Positions 23,331-35,449 of a stretch of 64,000 bases of DNA are shown in pieces. The position numbers and the translations under genes were made by a program. The DNA is from Anadara kagoshimensis (Eukaryota; Mollusca; Bivalvia; Arcoida; Arcidae): positions 34,626,172 to 34,690,171 of the forward strand of contig CM037861.1 in assembly GCA_021292105.1 (NCBI GenBank), written 5' to 3'. The notes beneath the pieces were generated by a model. The model worked only from the letters and a program-made list of their open reading frames with translations. It made no database searches and had not been told where the DNA came from. Positions within the stretch are counted from its first letter, which is position 1; each line of letters starts with the position of its first letter.

Positions 23331-26300
23331 ACAAAAAAGGGGCCCATGGGCCTTAACGCTCACCTGAGGCTAAGTTCATATCTCATGCAGAGGTTCAATG
23401 GTCAATAACATTTATTAAAGAGAACTCCTAATTTTTAGCAGTAAGGCAGAATTAAATGCAAGGATTTTTGCAAATTAATCATACCTTGTCCCGAGATTGC
23501 TACATATATGTATAATATATATAATATTTAGTCTAGCTACAACACATTATTTATAAACAGCTGAAAAAGTAAAAACAAAAGTATGAAACTATGACCTTCA
23601 TCTATATATCAAAATGATTGTTAGGCCATTACCTACAATATTCGAATATACATGCCTATACAAAAAGTTAATAGTTTTCGAGATATTTAACCATTTCAGT
23701 ATCCTTTACCATCTGTAGCCTTGACCTTTGAACCCATTACCTTAATTCTATATATCAAAATGATCGTTAAATCAATTCCTACAATATTGTAATATACATG
23801 TTTATACAAAAAGTTTATAGTTTTCGAGATAATTAACCATTTCAGTATCCTTTCGCATCTGTGACCTTGACCTTCGAATCCATGACCTTAATCTATATAT
23901 CAAAATCATCGTTAAATCAATTCCTACAATATTGTATTATACATGTTTATACAAAAAGCCTATAGTTTTTGAGATAATTAACCATTTTAGTATTCTTTCA
24001 CATCTGTGACATTGACCTTTGAACCCATGACATAAATCTATATATCAAAATGATCGTTAAATCAAAACCTACAATATTCTAATATACATGTCTATACAAA
24101 AAAGTTTATAGTTTTTGAGATAATTAAACATTTCGGTATTCTTTTGCATCTGTGATCTTGACCTTTCGACCCATGACATTAATCTATATATCAAAATTGT
24201 TAAATCAAAACCTACCATATTCTAATATACATGTCTATACAAAAAGTTAATATTTTTCGAGATAATTAACCATTTTGGTATTGATTTGCATCTGTGACCT
24301 TGACCTTTGAACCCGTGACCTTAATCTATATATAAAAATGATCGTTAAATCAATTCCTACAATATTGTAATATACATGTCTATACAAAAAGCTTATAGTT
24401 TTTGAGACAATTAACCATTTCAGTATTCTTTCGCATCTGTGACCTTGACCTTTGAATGCATGACATCAATCTATATATCAAAATGATCGTTAAATCAAAA
24501 CCTCCAATTTTCTAATATACATGTCTATATAAAAAGTTTATAGTTTTTGAGATAATTAACCATTGCAGTATTCTTTCCCATCTGTGAACTTGACCTTTGA
24601 ACCCATGACATTAATCTATATATCAAAATGATCATTAAATTAAAACCTACAATATTCTAATATATATGTCTATACAAAAGTTGATAGTTTTTGAGATAAT
24701 TAACCATTTCGGTATTCTTTTGCATCTGTGACCTTGACCTTTGAACCCATGACATTAATCTATATATCAAAATGATCGTTAAATCAATTCCTTCAATATT
24801 CTAATATACATGTCTATACAAAAAGTTAATAGTTTTCTAGATAATTAACCATTTCGGTATTCTTTCGCATCTGTCACTTTGACCTTTGAACCCATGACCT
24901 TTATCTATACAGTATAACCTGCTATAGAGTCCACCTCTATATAAAGTCCACCTGTCTATAGCAACCGGTCTGAAGTATCCCCAATGGATTTTACTATATA
25001 ATGACCCTGTGTATAAAGTCCACCTGTCTAATGTGAATAGAGTCCACCCTTTTTAGTCCCAATTGACTTCTCAACCTGTCTATTAAGTCCACTATTTCAA
25101 TCAACTTTTTTAAAAGTTATTTTTCATATTTTAATTTTATTCTAATTTCATGTAATTTTTTAACCAAGTTATTATTATATTCTTAATGCTTGAAGATTAG
25201 AAATATATAATTATTATAAATCTTTTATCATTGTATAAGTTTTACAAATTTTTGTTGCAAAGAGTATAGATGAGTTATAATAAGTAAAAATTTGAGGGAA
25301 AAAATGTGAAGTCCTTATACTCATGTCAATGACTGAAGCCATTAGATCAGCAGTTAGAAACAGTCTTTGTTATTTAGGACAGTATGTTTTCTATACCTAT
25401 TGTTTTAATTAGTGACACCCTGCTTCCTAAGAAAACAAAGACATTAGTCAGGTGTATACTGATAGATAAACTTATAATTACCATGTAATCAGTTGTACTC
25501 TCCATTAAAGTTATAATGCACTTTTCAAATATCTTCTATAATTAATAATAAATCTTTTTTTTAATATCATAAAATAATTTTAATAAAATTAAACAAAAGG
25601 GTATTTTCCTATTTTAATAGGCATTGTAGGTATTATTTCCATTTATTTGTATACCAGTATCAACAATACACATTATCTTGTTCTTAAAGTGACCCTCTAT
25701 ATAAAGTGCACCTGTCTATTAAGTCCACTTTTGCTCAGTCCCCTGGGTGGTCTTTATACACAGGTTATAGTGTATATCAAAATGATCGTTAAATCAATTC
25801 CTTCAATATTGTAACATACATGTCTATACAAAAAGGTTATAGTTTTCGAAATAATTAACCATTTCAGTCTTGTTTTGCATCTGTGACCTTGACCTTTGAA
25901 CCCATGGCCTTTATTAATATATCAAAATGACCATTGTGCCATTACCTACAATATTCTAATATGTATGCCCATACAAAAGTTAATAGTTTTGCAGATAATC
26001 AACTATAACGATAATAGTTGTGCATCCTTGACCTTGACCTTTGAACTCATGACCTTGATCTATGTATCAAAATGATCGTCATGTCAATACCTACAATTAA
26101 CTGAAAATCCCATGCCATTATCACCTGAAATGTTTAAAAAATAGCATTTTTTATCAAAGGTCAAAAACAGGGACATGACCTTGACCTTTGACCTTGATAT
26201 CTTTTGGAAGAAAATAGCAAGACAAGATCAACAGTGAAAAGTCCATGCAATTATCTTCAGCCGTTATTGAGTTATAACAATAAATGTCTCATTTTCAAAA

Positions 26301-26691
26301 TTACATAATTTTACGCAAAAAACGCGTAACCTATTTTTCGTTCAATTATCATGAAAAAAACACAATTTTAATGTTCCTAGGCATGCTGAATCTAAATATC
26401 TAATCAAAATTTGCCTGCACCTTTTGCTTTCAGAGAAGAAGATTTTTTTGTCTTTTTGCTATTTTTAGTAACGGTGGCCATCTTGTTGGGTGTGGCCAAA
26501 CCCCGAACACAATTTTGAAAGGCTGTTACCCAGGCATGATAATCGCCAAGTTTCATCAAATTTGGCCCAGTAGTTTTGGAGGAGAAGATTAAAATGTAAA
26601 GTTTACACATGACGGACGACGCACGACGGACGACGGACGGTGATAGATTGCAATAGCTCATCTGAGCCTTTGGCTCAGGTGAGCTAAAAAA
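23331..26691. mobile_element. Tandem-repeat-bearing element, copy 1 (145-bp core)
   Basis: The head is GGGGCCCATGGGCCTTAACG then CTCACCTGA. About a dozen 145-bp core units carry TGACCTTGACCTTTGAAC, CATGACCTTAATC, TATACAAAAAG and GATAATTAACCATT. The tail is a hairpin ending CTCAGGTGAGCTAAAA. A TIR element is inserted at 24910-25772. Head and tail share GCTCACCTGA in inverted orientation. The architecture (fixed ends, tandem core, no protein) resembles bivalve pearl/HINE-type non-autonomous elements, possibly Helitron-like because of the 3' hairpin followed by CTAA. That classification is inference. Confidence 0.8.
24910..25772. mobile_element. TIR element nested in copy 1, TA target site
   Basis: The termini are CAGTATAACCTG and the inverted CACTATAACCTG. 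TA is duplicated on both sides (24908-24909 and 25773-25774). Removing the element restores a normal 145-bp core unit, which proves insertion. AGTCCACCTGTCTAT-like motifs recur near both ends. The TA target and CAGT terminus suggest a Tc1/mariner-pogo group MITE. No transposase frame is present. Confidence 0.85.
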
Positions 26692-27063
26692 ACCAACAAA
26701 AACAAATTGACAATATAACCATAGAAAAACGTACAAGTCAATACGGTGTCAGGGGATGCATGGGGCAGATGTCAACTCTGGCAACCAAATTATCAAGACA
26801 AAGACCATAATAAAAGCAGTCAAACAAATCCAAGAAAAAAACAGAACGTAAGTTTGATGGTAGAAAATTGAAGCAACTAGAATAGAAAGAAGAACTAAGA
26901 TTAGATCTGAAGAACATGTGCTATGTATTATAATAATAAGCTGTGATGTCATAAAAGGGCATACCGGTATAAAGCCACAGCGAATATGGTTGCTGGAGGA
27001 AACATGAGGCAAAATATTGAGGAAAATTAAATGAAAAATTAGTCTGGGAGCAGCTTGCAAAAC
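26692..27063. other. Unassigned sequence between elements
   Basis: Short open frames only, with no recognisable protein. Confidence 0.35.
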
Positions 27064-27569
27064 CCAAAAATGTAGTCCGCACAATGTTTCTTTGTTGATA
27101 ATATAAGTTTAGGATGTGCTTAATCATAATCCGAGTGATGCCACCTTGGCACAAGTGGGGAAACTGAAAAACCCAAGATGGCGGCCAATATGGCTGACAA
27201 AACTATAATATCTCGTATATATAGTTATAATAGCCACATAAAGTTAATTAAAGAGTCATTTTATAGTTTTAGTGGTCAACAAAGTTGTTTTTGGTATTTA
27301 TATTCACACAGAATGGATATTTGAGCCAGGTTTGACATATTGTAAATAATGTATTGTCGAAATCGGGACTTTCCACAAAAACGTTCTTCTTAATGACTTA
27401 CATAATTTATACATTTTATGATGGTTGAAAAATCTATCAAAATAGATAAATTTCATCTATCTGAAATATCTGATTGTACATAATCCGGTTAAGAATTGAC
27501 AAGTGATGAATCAAGTAAGCGAATATTGGATACCATTCATGCAGACTTTAGAGAGAAAACGTGTAAATA

Positions 27570-27842
27570 ATGCACATTATGAATTGTCATCTGAAACGCA
27601 TTGAAGCAGGGAATAATTCCATTGAACCTAACCAACAAAGTATAGGTGACGGTCAGACATATAGACAGTTTAATGTTCGTGTACATTGTCTGTTCTGTGG
27701 AGAGGAAGGTATCATGGATTCAGATTCTACTCATCTAAGTCTATGGTTGTACTATGTCAAAATGCTGATCATAAAGGGGGATAAACATATACAGGACAAT
27801 ATTTTAGAGGCATGTGAAATGAATAGAAGTGGAAGAAGATGA
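27570..27842 (+). pseudogene. Remnant of a repetitive CxxC-containing protein
   Basis: A 90-codon frame contains HCLFCGEEG followed by a helical region. CLFCG-type motifs occur in a large repetitive family of mollusc proteins of unknown function that is often linked to mobile elements. The frame is short and broken relative to that family. Identification is from memory and weak. Confidence 0.35.
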
Positions 27843-29374
27843 TATACCTACAGAGGTTGCTGCTTAGAATATGTTATCACAGTATGTAAAGATATCAAAG
27901 AAAGAGGGCATAGAGATAGTTATATCGGCCCTTTATCCAGCTCTACACTACTACTATAACTGTTATCTAATTTGTCAGACAAACTTTCTTACACTATCCC
28001 TAGCTTGCTTATTGGTAAATAAGTCACTAGCATTCTGATTAATCGACCAACTCCCTGCAGATAATTACAAGGGAAAAGCACAACATTTAGGGTTTACTAT
28101 GACTTCGGAGTAACATGTTTATAACTGTGGTTTCATTAATTTAGTATGATGAATTAAACTGGTTTAATTTGTCTGCTGCAGTAACCGCAAGGAAACTACA
28201 ACAGCTATAACTGGTTCTGGTGGTAGACTGATACAGGCTGTTGCAGATAACCTTGATGCTAACATTTCATCACAAATTGGGCTTAAATCTACACATCCTT
28301 TTGCACTTCTTCTTACCCAACAACGAATTTCCTTATATTTCCCAGCAATCTGGCAAATCGGTAATAATGAAGAAAACTAAAACTGTCTCTTTAGATCCAA
28401 CTTACCCTCTGCCCCCAACACTGACATTATGACTTGACCTTTGACTTATGCACATAAATTTGGTATGTGTCACATTGTCTCTTGTTGGTTTACATTTATG
28501 CCAAGTTCGATAAAAAGATATGGGGCGGCCACGATATTAGGACAGAAAACCAGACGGACAGACAGACAGGGCAAATTCTATATACCCATGTAAACTTCTT
28601 CCGCGGGGGGGGGGGGGGGGGGGTATAATAAAGAGGATATGGAAGCCCCAACAGTCTTAGATGTAAAAGTAAAACATTATCGTGGTACTATAAGCTAAAT
28701 ATGACTCTAGGTGAAAGAAAACAGATAATGTTGCCTCTGAAGGTATTTGAGAACATGCAACCACGGTGCAAAGGGCGTGTGAATTAGATTTTGAATTCTT
28801 AAGTATTGCATGTGTGGCAAAACTCCAGGATTCGGCTCCTGTTATTGACATGGTTCCACTAGATGACTGCTATGTGTGAAAGTAGATGTTAATGAATGCA
28901 GACAAACTTTTATTGTTTTACAGCTGAACAACAGTTATACAGACTACAGGGTGTAGCTAGCTTAATTAACATGAGGTGCTAACCCTTTAGTAGCATCTGG
29001 CCTCACTTCCCTGATGAAAGTTCACTTTTTTAATTTTAATTAGCCAGTTTCCAATATGATTTGGACATTGATTGGAATGCTCATTTTTTATTATATAAAG
29101 TTTAGATTGAATGTCATATGAGTACAGCTAGATTTGTTCCCAAAAATTGTGCTTAGATTAGGGGTTAGTATGGATATGCTGATGAGTTTTGTTGAATGCG
29201 TAGGTGTGGTAAAGGCGAACTCTAGTTTAGAAGTGCTACTAAAAGTTACATTTTGAGGGGTCGCCTCTTTGCAAAAACATTCCACAGAATGTAAAAGCAT
29301 AAGGCAGTGTGTGTGAAATTGTAGTGGATGTTACAGACTATAGTAACTTGATTGAAGACATTAGTGATGAAGGC

Positions 29375-29590
29375 AGGTCAAAGCAGGACAGTTAAGCTGT
29401 GGCTGTATTGTCAGAGGACAGGTCAACGCATGGCGTTAAAACTGGCTGTACCGCCTGAGGGCAGGTCAAAGCATGACAGTAAAGCTGTGGCTGTATTGTC
29501 AGAGGACAGGTCAAAGCATGACGTTAAAGCTATGGCTGCAAGTCTGTGGGCAGGTCAAAGCAGGACGGTAAAACTGTGGTTGTACTGTTT
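29375..29590. repeat. 45-bp tandem repeat, about 5 units
   Basis: Units begin AGGTCAAAGCA and continue GTAAAGCTGTGGCTGTA, then CAGAGGAC or a variant. They are about 80-90% alike by eye. Confidence 0.8.
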
Positions 29591-30317
29591 TACCAAACCA
29601 GTGCTGATTATGGTGTTATTCAATCAATCATAGAGGGAAGTTGAATGGGCGTTGCACCTTAATTGAAGAAAACTTTGAGAAAAAGCATATTATATTACTT
29701 CTCTTGCTTTGCACTCTTAGAAATGGCAAACTAAGACCATTTTCGCTAGAAGAGCTTCTATAATTATCATATTACTGATTTTTATAGTGAAGCATTAATG
29801 TTAAACTATCATTGATATACTGCAAAAACACAATAGCAAATGGAAAACCCTTAAACATGAACAGATATAAAAAGAAAACGATACTGGTAGCTATCTTGTT
29901 CGCCATCTTGTATATCTTGAATTCCCCAAGGCTGCCAAGGTGGCATCATGCAGTTTCTGATTAGGGACATGTTGCAGAACAACTTTATGTAAAAACATTT
30001 TGTGCGGACTATTTTTTAGGTTATGTGAAAAAATAGTATTTGTCATCTGGACTATATAGAACAGTCAGCAGAAGGGCAATCTCCATTATTCCACAAGAGA
30101 AAACTACTAGCATCCCAAAGTTTTCATGTGAATATAGGAGTATGTCAAAAGTTGTCTACAAATCATCTTTGTCATTACTTTAGACTATAATATAATCATC
30201 ATAACAAAGAAAGCGATAAATGGAAAACAATGGACACTAAAATCCCACCTATATGATGTAGGCGTCGCCAATATCTGTCTACTAACCCACACATTAAATC
30301 AAACGAAGGTAAACCTA

Positions 30318-30612
30318 ATCACAAATGAACAAATTATAGGATTAAGACCATAGAGAAGCCAAATATCACATCAGATTCTTTCTCTTATTGTCAGTTTCAG
30401 AGAAGATTTTTGCACCTCTAGATCACCTTGACCTAGTTTTCATAACCATGGCAACATCACAAACAAATCCGAATTGCACTGGCCCATAGATGCTTTTGAT
30501 CAAGTTTCCTTATAATCTCTCCAGTAATTTCAGAGATGATGAAAATAGGTGTTAATGGCACACACTCCGCTATGCTTTAAACATGCATGACCGTCGGTCA
30601 AGTGAGCTTAAA
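30318..30612. mobile_element. Solo tail of the tandem-repeat element family
   Basis: The order of conserved blocks matches the tails at 37820-38138 and 52310-52664: AATGAACAAA, CAAATATCACATCAGATT, GATTTTTGCACC and CACCTTGACCTAG. It ends with a diverged hairpin, GACCGTCGGTCAAGTGAGCT. No core repeats precede it. Confidence 0.65.
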
Positions 30613-31489
30613 TCTAACTACTAGTACTCTCAAATGGGTAGGATTACCAGTAGTGTTGGTGCCATTGATTATACACAAGTGGAATAGGTGCGACAACACG
30701 ATAATACAGCAGAGATAATTTTATAAATGTCCAAGCAGTATGCAATGATAATTGAAAATTTACTGAAATTGTAGCCCTTTGGGAGGATCAAGGCAAGGTG
30801 TAACTTAATAAATTTTTTGATGTTATTTCAAACAGTGTGTGCTTGAAATGGCCATTACAATGGGATTGTATTAAGATACTTATTTATACAAATGCCTGTA
30901 GGACATTTTTTCAATTGGAAGATATTTTCTTTCTAGACATACTTCTTCTAATTATCACATAAATAAGTTTCCCTTAAGTAAGACCATAAATGTGTGTGCA
31001 AGGTTAGAACTCCACGGGGTCTTGAGTTACATTTCAAATTTAACCCCACTCTACTCACACTTGAGACATATTCTCCCAAGAAACACTTGCAGGGGAGTTT
31101 GAGTGATGTCTTACGGCTATATTATATAATTTGGCCTTGCTTCCACAGTTCCCAAATGGAAGTTCAAGTGTTTAACCTAATTTGTCAACTTTTTATCCTG
31201 CTTGGATTGTGGTTTGGAGATGGATTGGTACATTTGTTTTTTGATTTGGTAAATCTGTCTACAAAAGAATAAAAACATGAATACTTGCAATGTGATGAAA
31301 ATAGACTTTTTAATTGGTGCAAACATTATTAAACACTTCTAATTAACAAAAATTACAAAATGTCTCATTGTTTTTTTACATGATATTATGCAATGTCTCT
31401 GAATAGTATATACATTTATATATATAAAACCAAAAACCATACAATGAAATGTATTCATCTTAAATTAATCGTATTGCAATATACCATAT
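30613..31489. other. Unassigned AT-rich sequence
   Basis: One 92-codon open frame (30994-31272) has no recognisable domain or homologue. I see no repeats. Confidence 0.35.
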
Positions 31490-31775
31490 ACAAGGAAGAA
31501 GTAAATTCGTGAATTGGTATCCCCACCAGTAGGTTCTTTTTATGATTTGCACTTACGTTCAAAGGACAACAACTCCCAGGAAAATAAGCAAACCAACTCG
31601 GTTAACAATATGCGCATCTCCTATCAATGTAAATGATTTGCACAAAGTTTCATGAAAATGTGCTTAATAGTTTGGAGAATTTGCACAGACAAGAATTTAG
31701 GATTGACGAAAGGAAGGATGAATGAAACTCAAATTTAATATCCTCTCTTTCTTGGAAAGGGGGGGGGGGGGGGGA
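31490..31775 (+). mobile_element. Dispersed repeat ending in a G-run, copy 1
   Basis: Collinear similarity to 55688-55995 runs through AGTAGGTTCTTTT, GATTTGCACTTA, CAACTCCCAGGA and CTCAAATTTAATA. This copy ends in about 16 consecutive G; the other ends in GAGTGGGG. Confidence 0.65.
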
Positions 31776-31929
31776 TAAAAATGTCAATTATATTAAATCT
31801 ATGAATTCAATGTTTTGGGCACTCTCATGTTGTTTGTACCAACTAAATTTTAAATGTTAAAGGTGGGTTAAAAATGTTTTATCATATTTAATGCATCTGG
31901 AAAAAAAGTTATTGCTGTGGGTGTTAAGT

Positions 31930-32105
31930 TGTTTTTTCCATCATTCCTGAGGGTGTTAGGAGTTTGGTTTTTTCGTCACCAAGGGTGTTCAGGTGTTTGT
32001 TCTTTTCATCACTAAAGCTGTTCAGGTGTTTGTTTTTTCATCACTGAGGGTGTTCAGGTGTTTGTTTTTTCATGACTGAGGGCGTTCAGGTGTTTGCTTT
32101 TCATG
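31930..32105. repeat. Tandem repeat of about 32 bp, 5 units
   Basis: Units read roughly CAGGTGTTTGTTTTTTCATC then ACTGAGGGTGTT. Confidence 0.8.
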
Positions 32106-32186
32106 CATTTCAGACAGTTGTACAGTACATAATGTCAATAAGAAAGCCGTTCTTGCTCATCTGGTCATAGGAATACCAACTGAAAC

Positions 32187-34716
32187 CAGAGCTCAGTGTG
32201 GCTGAGCCTGTATCGCTCACCTGACTAAAATGCTTTAAAGCAAATTTGTATTCCAGTGATGAAAAAATGCACTGTTTATATCAGACAGATGGCTAAGGAA
32301 ATCACTGTAGAACTATATGTACCATTCACAGTTTTTTCAATCTGATTAAAATCACATCTCTCACTTGCTCCCCTTTTGATATAGGCGCGGAGTGGGAGAT
32401 CTGAGGAAACACCGTTTAGGGGCATATGTGAATGAGTCATTATTGTCCAATGAAATTTCAGCTTCCGAGATTTTGAAAGTGTTTTGCCTTTATGTAAATG
32501 AAACGGGCAATTTGAAATGTCAATCTAAGTAAAGGACCTTCCATACATCATTCCATAAAGTTTGGTTCAATTTGCTTCAGTAGCTTAGAGGAGATAGCAA
32601 ATATGTGCTATTCCCATAGGGTTAAACTATGTTCTGTGCTGGCAGCCATCTTTTTTGGCGGATCAAAAAAAATGTCCACAATCTAAGTAAAGAACCATCC
32701 ATACATCATTCCTGTAAAGTTTGATTCAATTTGCTTTAGTAGCTTCAAAGAAAATAGCAAATATATGCTTTTCCCATAGGGTCCAATGTGAAACAATGTT
32801 CTCCACTGGCAGCCATGTTTTATGACAGATCAGAAAAATTTTGGCAATCTATGTAAAGGACCTTCTATACATCATTCCTGTAAAGTTTGGTTCAATTTGC
32901 TTCAGTTATTTCTGAGGACATAGTCAAAAATGCATTTTTCCCATAAAGTCCAATGTTAAACTATCTTTTGCGCTGACAGCCATGTTTTTTGGCAGATCAG
33001 AAAAATTTTGGCAATCTATGTAAAGGACCTTTTATACATCATTCCTGTAAAGTTTGGTTCAATTTGCTTCACTAGCTTCAGAGGAGATAGCATATATATG
33101 CTTTTCCCATAGGGTCCAATGTGAAACTACGTTCTCCGCTGGCAGCCATGTTTTTTGGCGGATCAGAAAATTTTGGCAATCTATGTAAAGGACCTTCTAT
33201 ACATAATTCCTGTAAAGTTTGGTTCAATTTGCTTCAGTCATTTCTGAGGACATAGTCAAAAATGCGTTTTTCCTATAGGGTCCAATGTTAAACTATCTTC
33301 TGCCCTGGCCGCCATGTTTTTCAGCGGATCAGAAAATTTTGGCAATCTAAGTAAAGGACCTTCTATACATCATTCCTGTAAAGTTTGGTTCAATTTGCTT
33401 CAGTCATTTCTGAGGACATAGTCAAAAATGCGTTTTTCCCATAGGGTCCAATGTTAAACTACCTTTTGCGCTGGCAGCCATGTTTTTTGGCCAATCAGGA
33501 AAATTTTGGCAATCTATGTAAAGGACCTTCTATACATCATTCCTGTAAAAGTTGGTTCAATTTGCTTCCCAAGCTTCAGAGGAAATAGCATATATATGCT
33601 TTTCCCATAGGGTCCAATGTTAAACTATCTTCTGCGCTGGCGGCCATGTTTTTTGGTGGATCAGAAAAATTTTGGCAATCTAAGTAAAGGACCTTCTATA
33701 CATCATTTCTGTAAAGTTTGGTTAAATTCACTTCAGTCATTTCTGAGGAGTTAGCCAAAATGCGTTTTTCCCATAGGGTCCCATGTTAAACTACCTTTTG
33801 CACTGGCAGCCATGTTTTTTGGCCAATCAGAAAAATTTTGGCAATCTATATAAAGGATCTCCAATACATCATTCCTCTAAAGTTTGGTTAAGTTTGCTTC
33901 AATAGTTTCAGAGGAGATAGCCAAAATGTGTTTTTCCCATAGCGTCTAATGTTAAACTATGTTCCCCGCTGGCAGCCATATTTTTAGGCGGATCAGAAAA
34001 ATTTTGGCAATCTTTGCAAAAGACCTTCCATACATTATTCCTGTAAAGTTTAATTGAATTTGCTTCAGTTGTTTCAGAGGAGATAGCCAAAATGTGCGTT
34101 TTCCCATAGAGCCCAATGTTAAACTTTGTTTGGCCCTGGCGGCCATTTTTTTTTTGGCGGATCAGAAAAGTTTGGGCAATCTTAGTAAATGACCTTGCAT
34201 ACATTATTCCTGTAAAGTTTGGTTCAAATTGGCTCAGCGGTTTCAAAGAAGATAGCAAATATATGCTTTTCCCATAGGGTCCAATGTTAAACTATCTTCT
34301 GCACTGGCGGCCATGTTTTTTGACGGATCAGAAAAATTTTGGCAATCTAAGTAAAGGACCTTCCTTACACCATTCCTGTAAAGTTTGGTTAAATTTGCTT
34401 CAGTCATTTCTGAGGAAATAGTCAAAAATGCATTTTTCCCATAGGGTCCAATGTTAAACTATCTTCTGCGCTGGCAGCCATGTTTTTTGGTGGATCAAAA
34501 AAATTTTGGCAATCTAAGTAAAGGACCTTCCATACATCATTCCTGTAAAGTTTGGTTAAAATTGGTTCAGGGGTTTCAGAGGAGATAGCCAAAATGTGAA
34601 AAGTTTACAGACGGACTGACGGACTGACGGACTGACAGACTGACGGACGGACTGACGGACGACGGACGCCGAGTGATAGCAAAAGCTCACATGGCCTTTA
34701 GGCCAGGTGAGCTAAA
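32187..34716. mobile_element. Tandem-repeat-bearing element, copy 2 (166-bp core)
   Basis: The head is TATCGCTCACCTGACTAAA. Twelve core units of about 166 bp carry CAGCCATGTTTTTTGG, GATCAGAAAAATTTTGGC, AGTAAAGGACCTTCTATAC and CCCATAGGGTCCAATGT. The tail contains GACGGACTGAC repeats and ends with the hairpin CACATGGCCTTTAGGCCAGG then TGAGCTAAA. The ends match the 145-bp-core elements, but the core is unrelated. Minus-strand frames of 60-116 codons arise from the repeats and are not genes. Confidence 0.8.
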
Positions 34717-35449
34717 AAGCTAACAATTTGTGGTCTGTAAATAAACAGAAAAACTTGGTGAAATCCACTTAATACCTGTTTTTTTTAAAAAAAAGTTACA
34801 AAAACTGATATCCATGAACACAGCTTCCAATATTACATGTAATTAATATTGGCAAAAACCTGACAATAACTAAAACACCTATGTCATGATCTTTTTCGGT
34901 CGTTAAAATCTTGGGCCACTGTGACCCAGTGATCTACTTTTGATTGCTATTGTAAGTTTAAGGCCGTGACTTATTTTAAAAACCATCTAAATAAATATTA
35001 AATCCGAAAACCCTATGTTATGATCATTTGGTATAGTCAAGGCATAGCAATTTAAAGCTTATTTGATAAATTAGTTTATGACCTTTTTATCTTAAATTCA
35101 TGTTGAAAACCATTTCTACAAAACAAATATTACAATCTGCATTATAATACCTTCAGGTAGAACAACAAAAACTGCATTATATTCAAACATTACTGTTACT
35201 TGTCACACCATACCAAATATAACACGAGTTGAATTTTTTTGCATTTTCTACATAATTTACATATTTGGCAAGAAAAGGGGCATAACTCTGTCAAATATGG
35301 TTGATTGATTGTATAATTTGCAGGTTCCTTCAGAACTGTAGGCACTGAAGCATCTTACCGAGTTTGATAAACATAGGACCATAACTGTTTGACCAATATA
35401 TAAAACAAGTCGACAAATGGATAGATGACGGCACCATTCCATACTTTAA
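34717..35449. other. Unassigned sequence between elements
   Basis: AT-rich, no recognisable gene. Two short minus-strand frames lack any domain character. Confidence 0.35.

Larger units (their letters stand above)
27064..30020. mobile_element. Degenerate element bounded by inverted repeats of about 140 bp
   Basis: 27064-27205 is an inverted, diverged copy of 29893-30020; both contain GCCAAGGTGGCATCA and TTGTGCGGACTA. The interior holds broken remnants of a multi-copy protein. One is a CLFCGEEG zinc-knuckle-like stretch near 27690. Another, GGRLIQAVADNLDANISSQ, lies near 28225 and resembles a protein family repeated many times in mollusc genomes. A 45-bp tandem repeat at 29375-29590 and a G-run at about 28607 are also inside. 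It looks old and non-functional; the family is not identified. Confidence 0.45.

Noticed and set aside
26404-26736. 110-codon minus frame ending in the element tail
   Set aside because: It lies in the conserved non-coding tail of a repeat-bearing element, and the same tail in other copies is not open.
33908-34425. Small proteins with SLKPLKQ.EPNFTGIM-type repeats
   Set aside because: They are shadows of the 166-bp core repeat of the 32187-34716 element.
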